Source: Litorimonas sp964610115
GTDB lineage: Bacteria > Pseudomonadota > Alphaproteobacteria > Caulobacterales > Maricaulaceae
Length of the DNA stretch: 5,735 bases
Direction: 5' to 3'
Assembly: GCA_964610115.1 (NCBI GenBank)
Contig: CAZSUW010000103.1
Coordinates: 1 to 5,735 of the forward strand
Below the pieces are notes generated by a model. The model did not search any database. It was not told where the DNA came from and saw nothing but the letters and a program-made list of their open reading frames with translations. Below are positions 1 to 5,651 of this stretch, one piece after another. The position numbers were made by a program, and so were the translations under genes. Each line of letters starts with the position of its first letter. Positions within the stretch are counted from its first letter, which is position 1.

Positions 1-45
1 GAAGGCGGCGAAGGCGCGGATGCTGATATTATCAGCGGACAATAA
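1..45 (+). CDS. gspG: Major pseudopilin GspG, C-terminal end only (partial)
   Basis: The window opens inside a reading frame that gives 14 residues, EGGEGADADIISGQ, before TAA at 43-45. The Gly-Glu-Gly-x-Asp-Ala-Asp-Ile pattern is the hallmark acidic tail of GspG, the major pseudopilin of the type II secretion system. In the family this region contributes acidic ligands to the calcium site that stabilises the subunit. Its place directly before gspH is the normal gspG-H order. The frame is too short for the start, leader or helix to be seen. The family often ends in an aromatic residue soon after this motif, whereas here the tail ends Ser-Gly-Gln. The gene is cut by the window edge and there is no sign that it is broken. 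Confidence 0.85.
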   Translation, partial: EGGEGADADIISGQ

Positions 46-514
46 GCACGCGTCAGGGGCGTCGGGCGAAGCGGGCTTTAGCCTCGTCGAGCTTCTTGCC
101 GTGCTCGCGATTATGAGCCTGATGGTCAGCGCCGTCGTCATGTCGATCCCGTCCGGCCCCAGCGCTCTGGACCGCAGTAGTCAAGCCATGGTCGACGTCA
201 TCCAAGACCGGCTGGAAAAAGCGGCGCTGGCTGGGGAAATGCGCGCACTGCGCTTGAGCGAAACAGAGCTGGTTCTCCTTCGCGATGCGGGAAGCGTCTT
301 GGTGGCTGACGCCACGGTGAGCTGGCCAGACAATGTCCGCGTCAGCGCCAGGCAAGGTGAAACCGCACTGGAACTGGGTGCGGATGATGCGCCGCTCATC
401 TGGGTGGAGCCCTATGGCCAAGTGCCTGCGCTGGACATTACGCTGCGTGGTGCGCGGGAAACGTTCATCCTGTCCTTTGATGATGAAGGCCGCCTGACGC
501 GGGACACGCAATGA
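20..514 (+). CDS. gspH: Type II secretion minor pseudopilin GspH
   Basis: This 164-residue protein is a minor pseudopilin that joins the pseudopilus below the GspI-J-K tip in the periplasm, after cleavage by the prepilin peptidase. The class III signal is clear: a 19-residue leader ends in Glu-Ala-Gly, followed by FSLVELLAVLAIMSLMVSAV (residues 20-39). Cleavage is expected after Gly19, with the conserved Glu at mature position +5 (Glu24). The rest is a soluble, mainly beta-strand domain of normal GspH length. ATG at 20 is the only ATG, GTG or TTG in frame before the cleavage site, so the start is forced. It overlaps the end of gspG by 26 bases, with a GAAGG-like ribosome site at 10-14 inside gspG. 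The stop overlaps the gspI start. GspH sequences diverge strongly, so the name rests on position and the pilin motif together. Confidence 0.88.
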   Translation: MLILSADNKHASGASGEAGFSLVELLAVLAIMSLMVSAVVMSIPSGPSALDRSSQAMVDVIQDRLEKAALAGEMRALRLSETELVLLRDAGSVLVADATVSWPDNVRVSARQGETALELGADDAPLIWVEPYGQVPALDITLRGARETFILSFDDEGRLTRDTQ

Positions 515-918
515 TCGGGGTGGATCCGAAAGACGCGGGCTTTACCTTGGTTGAAGTGCTGGTCAGCCTAGCCATTTTCAGCCTTGCGATTGTGGGTTTG
601 AACCAGGCGGCGAATTTGGCCGTGCGGGGAACTGCGGATTTAGCGGCGCGAACCCATGCGGGTTTTGTCGCGGATAATGCCGTGGTTCTGTCTAAAACCG
701 AGCCGGTCGAGACTTCAACCGTAAGGCGAGAGGCCGAGTCAGGCGGGCGACGCTTTGATGTCTCGGTCACGACCGCCGCGACCCAAGAGCCCGGCTTTTA
801 CGAAATCAGTGTTAAGGTGAGCGCGATCGAGGGCGAGCAGGTTATCGCCTCGCGGCGCGCGTTTCGATACGCTTCGCCCAATCGCGCCGCTGACTTGGCA
901 AATGAGGCGCAGCCATGA
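511..918 (+). CDS. gspI: Type II secretion minor pseudopilin GspI
   Basis: This 135-residue minor pseudopilin is expected to act with GspJ and GspK in the tip complex that starts pseudopilus assembly. A 10-residue leader, MIGVDPKDAG, precedes FTLVEVLVSLAIFSLAIVGL (residues 11-30). This gives cleavage after Gly10 and Glu at mature +5 (Glu15). A central segment with Arg-Arg-Phe-Asp-Val-Ser-Val (about residues 80-86) and strands ending in Ile-Ala-Ser-Arg-Arg-Ala-Phe fit the small GspI globular domain. The length is typical of the family. The start shares ATGA with the gspH stop (511-514) and the stop shares ATGA with the gspJ start (915-918), so translational coupling is likely. The leader is net acidic, which is unusual for prepilins. 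Confidence 0.9.
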   Translation: MIGVDPKDAGFTLVEVLVSLAIFSLAIVGLNQAANLAVRGTADLAARTHAGFVADNAVVLSKTEPVETSTVRREAESGGRRFDVSVTTAATQEPGFYEISVKVSAIEGEQVIASRRAFRYASPNRAADLANEAQP

Positions 919-1580
919 GCGCGCCTGGCACGACATCGGAGGCCGGCTTCACCTTGGTTGAAGTGCTGATCTCGCTCTTCATCTTCGCTCTCATTACGAC
1001 CGGGGCCTATATCGCATTGGCTGCAACGCTGGATGCGCGAGAGGCGAGCGTGGCAAAAATGGACGAGATCGAAAAACTCGCCGCCGCGCGTCGCCTTCTC
1101 GCAGACGATATTTCGACCTCTACCTTGCGACCCAATCGTGACGGCCTGGGTGATTTCAGTGTCTCTTTGGAAGCCTTCACCAGTTTGGACAGTTTGGAGC
1201 TGACCCGGCGGGCGCGGCCCAATCCGGGTGGGGCTTTTTCGCGCGGGGATTTGCTGCGCGTGGCCTGGCGCGTGGAAAACGGGCAGCTGATCCGCGCCTT
1301 TCTGCCCCATGAAAACCCGGCCACCGTCGAACCGCCCTTGGATCGTGTCGTGCTGGAGGGTGTCGAGCGAATGGAGGTCAGGCGGATTCTGACACCCGTG
1401 CTGCTGGCGGATTTTAATCAGGCTGTTGCGCCAGGGGGTATTGGGGCGGCGGACATTGCGTCTGTGGTCCGCGCGTTTGAGACGCCCGAAACACCGCCAG
1501 AAATTAGCCTGATCGATATCACCTTGTTTCACAATGATGGCACGACAACGCGCCACGTCTTTGAGTGGAACCCGGTATGA
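915..1580 (+). CDS. gspJ: Type II secretion minor pseudopilin GspJ
   Basis: This 221-residue minor pseudopilin forms the tip complex with GspI and GspK. The leader MSAPGTTSEAG is followed by FTLVEVLISLFIFALITTGA (residues 12-31), with cleavage after Gly11 and Glu at mature +5 (Glu16). Diagnostic GspJ features are the Arg-Arg-Leu-Leu-Ala-Asp-Asp-Ile segment at residues 59-66 and the block at 109-131, which reads Ser-Arg-Gly-Asp-Leu-Leu-Arg-Val-Ala-Trp-Arg-Val and then Gly-Gln-Leu-Ile-Arg. The latter matches the family pattern of a strand, a turn and 'g-x-L-x-R'. The length is normal. It overlaps gspI (915-918) and gspK (1577-1580) by four bases each. Its N-terminal coding sequence shares an exact 18-base stretch with gspI. 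Confidence 0.9.
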   Translation: MSAPGTTSEAGFTLVEVLISLFIFALITTGAYIALAATLDAREASVAKMDEIEKLAAARRLLADDISTSTLRPNRDGLGDFSVSLEAFTSLDSLELTRRARPNPGGAFSRGDLLRVAWRVENGQLIRAFLPHENPATVEPPLDRVVLEGVERMEVRRILTPVLLADFNQAVAPGGIGAADIASVVRAFETPETPPEISLIDITLFHNDGTTTRHVFEWNPV

Positions 1581-2614
1581 GGCGCCGCCATAAACGGAAC
1601 CGAAATGAAGACGGAACGGTCCTGATCTCGACTTTGCTTGTGCTCAGTTTGATGAGCGCGGTCGCCCTTGGCTTGATCGCGACCTTGCGCCAATCGACGC
1701 AAAAAGCGCAAGTGCTGGCCGAAACGGCGCAAGCCGATCTTTACGCGCAAGGGGCCGAAGATTTTGCCCGCGCGCAGATCGTACGCTTAACCGATTTGGA
1801 CGGGCCTGCCTTGAACGATCAGCTTCGTTCTGCGTCGCCGATCCTTCTGCCTTTTGAAAATGGCTCTATCGCCGTCTCTTTGCGGGACGGAACGCATTGC
1901 CTGCGTTTAAGTGCGCTCGTGACAGAGGCGGGGATGGCTAATGACAATGAGGTCGGGTTCCTGACGGGGCTTTTAACGGCGTTAGACGTGCCGCCGGGTC
2001 AGGCTGCGCGCCTGTCTGCGACGATCGCGGATTGGGTGGATGCTGACATGCAGGCCAAGCCGGGTGGGGCGGAAGATGGCACTTATCTATTTCGGGATAG
2101 GCCGCACAGAACGGCAAATGTGCCACTCTCATCGGTCGCAGAACTGCGCGCAATCGATGGAATGACGGAAGAGATTTTCCAGGCCATGCGCCCGCACATT
2201 TGTATTGGCGCGCCGGGCCGGCAGACGGATTTTAATATCGACACGGCGCGACCTGATCATCTGCCGGTCTTAGCGGCCTTGCTCGGCGGCGGGCGGGACG
2301 GGCTGGTCCTCGCTGAAGAGGTGTTATTGTCTCGACCAGACGGCGGCTTTGGGTCTGACGAGGCCCTGCAAGCGAGCCCTTTATTTCAAGACTCAGAGCG
2401 CTTTGAAGATGCAAGCGGGAAGGACCGGATAAAGATAAAGACGGACCGGATTGAGATCGAAGCCCTCATTACCTTCGGACAAATTGAACGCGCGCGCGTT
2501 TATGGCTTTGACGGGATAGAGGATCGCGCCGTAAAGCTCACTTATCGGGATTGGGGTCGGTCGGCCTTTCGGCCAGCGCCAGTTGATCCGCAAACGCAAG
2601 AAACAGGACAATAG
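1577..2614 (+). CDS. gspK: Type II secretion minor pseudopilin GspK (tip protein)
   Basis: This is the large minor pseudopilin that caps the pseudopilus tip. I take ATG at 1577, which gives 345 residues and the same ATGA overlap with gspJ as at the neighbouring junctions. An in-frame GTG at 1565 would add four residues but has no visible ribosome site. A basic leader (MRRRHKRNRN) leads to Glu-Asp-Gly13 and then TVLISTLLVLSLMSAVALGL. Mature +5 is Ser rather than Glu, and loss of this Glu is a known trait of GspK. The T2SSK domain is plain: DWVDAD at 152-157 with PGGAEDGTY at 162-170, NVPLSSVAEL at 181-190 and FNIDTA at 219-224. Cys108 and Cys209 sit where GspK proteins, as I recall, carry a conserved cysteine pair, so a periplasmic disulfide is plausible. 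Confidence 0.92.
   Translation: MRRRHKRNRNEDGTVLISTLLVLSLMSAVALGLIATLRQSTQKAQVLAETAQADLYAQGAEDFARAQIVRLTDLDGPALNDQLRSASPILLPFENGSIAVSLRDGTHCLRLSALVTEAGMANDNEVGFLTGLLTALDVPPGQAARLSATIADWVDADMQAKPGGAEDGTYLFRDRPHRTANVPLSSVAELRAIDGMTEEIFQAMRPHICIGAPGRQTDFNIDTARPDHLPVLAALLGGGRDGLVLAEEVLLSRPDGGFGSDEALQASPLFQDSERFEDASGKDRIKIKTDRIEIEALITFGQIERARVYGFDGIEDRAVKLTYRDWGRSAFRPAPVDPQTQETGQ
2605..2608 (+). promoter_or_regulatory. Ribosome binding site that decides the gspL start
   Basis: AGGA lies seven bases before GTG at 2616, within the last codons of gspK. This supports GTG 2616 over the in-frame TTG at 2583, which would add an 11-residue Lys/Arg-rich stretch unlike a GspL N-terminus and would overlap gspK by 32 bases. 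Confidence 0.65.
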
Positions 2615-2615
2615 T

Positions 2616-3668
2616 GTGAGCGATCAAACCCTCCTTATCTGGCCTGCCACAGACGGCGCGCAAGCATGGCGTCTCACGCGCCGCAATGGCGACATTAACG
2701 TCATGCAGGCCACGCTGGATAAGGTTCTGGCAGAGGGGGCGGGTGTCGACGCGGTCGTCCTACCGGGGCAGCTTGTGCGGTCTGGCCTGACGGATATACC
2801 AGACAAGCTCAAAACGGCGGAACGCGTGTCGGTCGCTCGCTTCGCCCATGAAGAGCGTCTGTCGGGCGATCCGACTGATCTGCATGTTGTGGTCGGAAAC
2901 GGATCGCCGGCGCCGACACGTTTGGTCGCCCCGCCTGTGATTACAGATATTCTTGATCGTGTGGACCCTGTGGCAATTTATGCTGATTTCGATGTGATCA
3001 ATGAAACAGAAGGCGCGGTGAAGCTTTTGGACCGTGTCGTTATTCCGGGCGTAGAGGGCTATACCGTCGATCCGGATTGGGCCGAGCCCGGCTTTGCCCG
3101 CCCGAATAGCGAGACATTGGCCGCTATGATTTTTGCCCGGCTCGACCAAGGTGGGGCGGTGAATCTACGCACGGGCGCCTTTCGGCGTCGGCGCGCTTTT
3201 GCGACCGGGCCGTGGCTTCGCGTCGCAGCGGCGGCTTTGGTCTGTGGGGTTATGGGCTTGGCGCTTATGGGGGCGGAATCCCGGGCGACCTACGCTCAAG
3301 CCCAGAGTTTGGATGAACAGGCGCGGGCGCTTTATCAATCGCGTACGGGCCAAGTTGCGCCCGCTCGCCTGTCTAGCCTCGCGCGACAGGTCGGGGCCAG
3401 TAATGGGGCGGGTACAGCGTTTTTGGATTTGTCCAATGTTCTGTTTTCCGCGATCGACCAAACGCCGGGTACGCAGGTCGAGCGGCTATCCTATAATAGC
3501 GCGGAGGGCCGTCTGCGCTTGCGCCTGATCTATCCCAGCTTTGACGCAGCGGCGTCATTAGAAGAGGCGGTGGCCCGGTCCGGTGGCACACTCACTACAG
3601 GCGGTGTGCGGGAACAAAATGGTGTCTTCATTGGCGATGCCGCGCTCGCCATGGAGGGGCAGCTATGA
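2616..3668 (+). CDS. gspL: Type II secretion inner-membrane platform protein GspL
   Basis: GspL spans the inner membrane and recruits the ATPase GspE through its cytoplasmic domain, while its periplasmic ferredoxin-like domain pairs with GspM. From GTG 2616 the protein has 350 residues. Residues 1-195 form the cytoplasmic part and end with Asn-Leu-Arg-Thr-Gly-Ala-Phe followed by four Arg (about 183-193), which matches the conserved 'N-L-x-x-G-x-F' just before the membrane. One membrane helix lies at about 200-219, followed by a helical linker (about 225-265) and a small alpha/beta periplasmic domain to the end. GspL of enteric bacteria is nearer 400 residues, so this one is short, mainly in the cytoplasmic part. 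It begins one base after the gspK stop and shares ATGA with gspM at 3665-3668. Sequence identity in the family is low, so position weighs strongly. Confidence 0.88.
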   Translation: MSDQTLLIWPATDGAQAWRLTRRNGDINVMQATLDKVLAEGAGVDAVVLPGQLVRSGLTDIPDKLKTAERVSVARFAHEERLSGDPTDLHVVVGNGSPAPTRLVAPPVITDILDRVDPVAIYADFDVINETEGAVKLLDRVVIPGVEGYTVDPDWAEPGFARPNSETLAAMIFARLDQGGAVNLRTGAFRRRRAFATGPWLRVAAAALVCGVMGLALMGAESRATYAQAQSLDEQARALYQSRTGQVAPARLSSLARQVGASNGAGTAFLDLSNVLFSAIDQTPGTQVERLSYNSAEGRLRLRLIYPSFDAAASLEEAVARSGGTLTTGGVREQNGVFIGDAALAMEGQL

Positions 3669-4111
3669 TCAATTGGTGGCAAGGGCGTGAACCGCGCGAA
3701 CAGATTTTGCTCTCTATTCTTGGGGCGTTGCTGGCGCTTTTTGCGGGGCTTTTCGTGATTATTCTGCCCGTTTTGGACGCGCGGGCAGATGCGGAGCGGG
3801 CGCTTTCCCGCGCGCAAACAGATTATCAAATCGTGAGCCGCGCCCTACCCAATGGGGGCGCGATAAGCGGAGATAGAGCCGCCTTTAGTCGCGCGGCTCT
3901 GCTCGATACGGCGCGGGCAGAGGGATTAAAGATCACTCGCATCCAAGCCGATAATCCGGACGGCTTTGCCGTCTGGATTGATGATGCAGAAACAACGCGG
4001 CTTTATGGCCTGTTTGATCGCCTATCAACAGACACGACGGCGCAATTCGATCGCGTGGTCATCAATGCGGACGGGGTGGGACGGCTTAGCGCACAATTTA
4101 CCGTGCGATGA
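3665..4111 (+). CDS. gspM: Type II secretion inner-membrane platform protein GspM
   Basis: This 148-residue bitopic protein partners GspL in the assembly platform. A short cytoplasmic N-terminus (MINWWQGREPREQ) precedes one membrane helix at about residues 14-37. A helical linker (about 38-60, Ala/Arg-rich) follows, then a small ferredoxin-like periplasmic domain ending in Val-Gly-Arg-Leu-Ser-Ala-Gln-Phe-Thr-Val-Arg. The Trp-Trp near the N-terminus followed by Arg-Glu-x-x-Arg-Glu is typical: GspM usually has 'W...L..REr' ahead of its helix. A GGAGGGG ribosome site lies just before the ATG, and the start overlaps the gspL stop. The length is close to the usual 150-180 residues. It is the last recognisable gene of the operon. 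Its own stop lies in another ATGA (4108-4111), but no real gene follows. Confidence 0.88.
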   Translation: MINWWQGREPREQILLSILGALLALFAGLFVIILPVLDARADAERALSRAQTDYQIVSRALPNGGAISGDRAAFSRAALLDTARAEGLKITRIQADNPDGFAVWIDDAETTRLYGLFDRLSTDTTAQFDRVVINADGVGRLSAQFTVR

Positions 4112-4258
4112 TCGGGGCGGACATATCAGGCGCGTCTCGGCCGCATTGCCGCTTTCGTTCGTTTTGCTTACGGGCAAGGGCCAACCGCCAACCGCTCGTT
4201 CGAACTCGCGGCACCAAAGTCTTTTTGCCTTCAGCAAAATTTCGCTTGAAGCGACCCT
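4112..4258. other. Convergent intergenic gap without a convincing gene
   Basis: The 147 bases lie between the ends of gspM (+) and lptB (-). The ATGA at the gspM stop could start a frame at 4108, but that frame runs on into antisense lptB and its protein is Arg/Cys-rich with no GspN-like leader. Another + frame encodes a short hydrophobic stretch (RRVSAALPLSFVLLT, about 4127-4171) with no start codon of its own beyond the gspM overlap. A perfect tandem CCAACCG pair lies at 4181-4194, and two small inverted repeats lie at 4223-4254. The gap may be a decayed gspN or simply spacer. Confidence 0.5.
4223..4254. terminator. Weak inverted repeats between convergent operons, possible terminator
   Basis: There are two adjacent inverted repeats. 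TTTTGC (4223-4228) and GCAAAA (4234-4239) are separated by five bases. TCGCTTGAAGCGA (4242-4254) is a near-perfect palindrome that starts five bases past the lptB stop on the - strand and is followed on that strand by AATTTT. The stems are only 5-6 base pairs and no strong T-run follows, so a terminator role is inferred mainly from the convergent position. Confidence 0.22.
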
Positions 4259-5053
4259 TTAGGTGTATTTCTCACCCAGATAGACGCGGCGCACATCTTT
4301 ATTGGCGCGAATTTCATCCGGCGTGCCTTCGAATAACGCTTCGCCTTGGAAGAGGATTGAGGCACGGTCGACAATATCGAGAGTTTCGCGCACGCGGTGA
4401 TCAGTGATCAGAATGCCGATGCCGCGTTGTTTCAGATAAAGCACTAATTCTGAAATATCGGCGATCGCGATCGGGTCGATCCCGGTGAACGGCTCATCAA
4501 GCAGGATGAAGCTTGGGCGGCTTGCCAGGGCGCGAGCGATCTCGACGCGGCGACGCTCCCCACCCGACAAAGCGAGGGCGGGTGATTTCCGAATATGCCC
4601 GATATTAAGTTCGTCGAGAAGGGCATCAACATTATCGTCCCATTTCGACTTATCGCTTTCGGTAAGTTGGACAACGGCCTTGATATTTTCTTCAACAGAT
4701 AGTCCGCGGAAAATGCTCTGCTCTTGGGGGAGGTAGCCCACACCCAGACGCGCGCGTTGATACATAGGCAGGCGCGTTATATCTTGACCGTCCAGCGTGA
4801 TCGACCCGCGATCGGCTTCGATCAGGCCCATAATCATATAGAAACTGGTTGTTTTGCCCGCGCCGTTTGGACCCATGAGGGCGACAACTTCGCCGCGTTG
4901 AACGGTCAGGGTGATGTCTTTTACAACGACACGGCCCCGATAAGCCTTACCAATATTATTCGCGGCGAGGCCGTTGGCTGGCGGTGTTTTGGCCAGGATA
5001 GGGGCGTCTGTTCCGCTTTGTGCCCTGCGCGCCATATCAATCGTGTCGGTCAT
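4259..5053 (-). CDS. lptB: LPS export ABC transporter ATPase LptB
   Basis: LptB is the cytoplasmic ATPase of the LptB2FGC complex that extracts LPS from the inner membrane. The 264-residue protein shows every ABC element: Walker A GPNGAGKTT (61-69), Q-loop GYLPQE (106-111), signature LSGGE (162-166), Walker B FILLDEP (182-188) with catalytic Glu187, a D-loop at 190-193 and the switch His219 in ITDHRVRET. The Q-loop stretch YLPQEQSIFRGLSVEENI and the ITDHxVRETL block are specific to LptB rather than to general ABC ATPases. The C-terminus GEKYT is also typical of the family. The protein is about 23 residues longer than the 241-residue E. coli LptB, with the extra length in an Ala/Pro/Asn-rich N-terminal extension. 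The start is supported by AAGGA six bases upstream. It lies 21 bases after lptA in the same operon. Confidence 0.97.
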   Translation of the reverse strand: MTDTIDMARRAQSGTDAPILAKTPPANGLAANNIGKAYRGRVVVKDITLTVQRGEVVALMGPNGAGKTTSFYMIMGLIEADRGSITLDGQDITRLPMYQRARLGVGYLPQEQSIFRGLSVEENIKAVVQLTESDKSKWDDNVDALLDELNIGHIRKSPALALSGGERRRVEIARALASRPSFILLDEPFTGIDPIAIADISELVLYLKQRGIGILITDHRVRETLDIVDRASILFQGEALFEGTPDEIRANKDVRRVYLGEKYT

Positions 5054-5057
5054 CAGA

Positions 5058-5065
5058 CTTCCTTT
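5058..5065 (-). promoter_or_regulatory. Ribosome binding site of lptB
   Basis: On the - strand this reads AAAGGAAG. The AGGA core ends six bases before the lptB ATG (5053-5051). It is a strong site and supports the upstream ATG, and so the N-terminal extension, over the internal Met7. Confidence 0.65.
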
Positions 5066-5074
5066 ACGCGCCGC

Positions 5075-5614
5075 TTAGGACGTGCCGCCAATTTGCCCAT
5101 TCTGACTTTTGATCAGGATGGCGACCCGCCGATCGCGGCCACAGCGGCGGCCTTTGCAATCGCTGATGACCCGCGCCTGCTCTGTCGCCAGATCATAGAC
5201 AAGGCGCTGACCGCGTACGACGCTTTCATCTTGAACCAAAACAACCTCGCCCGTGACAGTGAATTGATCGCTATCGGCTTCATAGACGCCTTTATCGCCG
5301 CGCACTTCTTGTTCGGGCGTGATATAGTAAAAACTGCCCGTGGCGACGATACGGTCAATGTCGCCGGCGACATTGCCGACGCTCGGTCCCCCGCCGCCAT
5401 TGCCACCGGTTTTGGAATAGATCACCATCTTATCGGCCAGAATGCGAACCTCGCCCTGTCGGGCATCGACCTGTCCCGTGAGTGTGGTCACCCCGCCGGC
5501 GCTTACTGCATCATCGGCGTACAGCTCGATATTCCCCCCGCCAGCGCCCGCAAATTGCGCCTGAGCCGGCGCGGCGACAGCCAATAGAAGTATGCTTGCA
5601 AGAAGTCGTGTCAT
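5075..5614 (-). CDS. lptA: Periplasmic LPS transport protein LptA (OstA-like jellyroll)
   Basis: LptA forms the periplasmic bridge that carries LPS from LptC to LptD. The 179-residue precursor starts with a Sec signal peptide, MTRLLASILLLAVAAPAQAQ, with likely cleavage after Ala19. The jellyroll follows with the usual steps: Asp-Lys-Met-Val-Ile-Tyr at 61-66, a Gly-rich loop at 70-76 common in alphaproteobacterial members, Asp-Arg-Ile-Val-Ala-Thr-Gly at 87-93, RGDKGVYEADSDQFTVTGEV at 105-124 and VVRGQRLVYDL at 132-142. The last two blocks are the OstA signature. Near the C-terminus Cys153 and Cys158 lie in CKGRRCG, a motif repeated in the upstream gene fragment. No start codon lies upstream in frame within the window, so ATG 5614 stands. 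Its best ribosome site, AGAAGGGA (5629-5636), is rather distant at 14 bases, so expression may depend on coupling with the upstream gene, 37 bases away. Confidence 0.93.
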   Translation of the reverse strand: MTRLLASILLLAVAAPAQAQFAGAGGGNIELYADDAVSAGGVTTLTGQVDARQGEVRILADKMVIYSKTGGNGGGGPSVGNVAGDIDRIVATGSFYYITPEQEVRGDKGVYEADSDQFTVTGEVVLVQDESVVRGQRLVYDLATEQARVISDCKGRRCGRDRRVAILIKSQNGQIGGTS

Positions 5615-5651
5615 GATCGCTTTTAAATCCCTTCTGGCATCACGCTCGCCA

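Noticed and set aside
798..1556. Long - strand open frame (252 codons) opposite gspI and gspJ
   Set aside because: The translation is rich in Arg, Gln, His and Cys with no recognisable domain, as expected for a shadow of a GC-rich gene. The + strand pseudopilins have clear motifs.
1577..1660. GspK lacks Glu at mature +5 (Ser instead), considered as a degenerate pilin
   Set aside because: GspK proteins in general lack this Glu, consistent with their place at the pseudopilus tip, and the rest of the gene is intact.
2583..2615. TTG at 2583 as the gspL start
   Set aside because: It would add 11 mostly basic residues with no counterpart in GspL, and a good AGGA site lies seven bases before GTG 2616.
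4181..4194. Tandem CCAACCG repeat in the gap
   Set aside because: Two seven-base copies are too little to call a regulatory site or repeat element, and no further copy is seen nearby.
4108..4407. Frame starting at the gspM stop overlap, considered as gspN
   Set aside because: About half of it is antisense to the conserved lptB C-terminus. The N-terminus lacks a leader or membrane helix and is rich in Arg and Cys. I do not call it a gene.
4724..5587. Long + strand open frame (287 codons) antisense to lptB and lptA
   Set aside because: It lies wholly opposite two clear Lpt genes. Its translation shows no family motif and it has no good ribosome site. High GC content explains the lack of stops.
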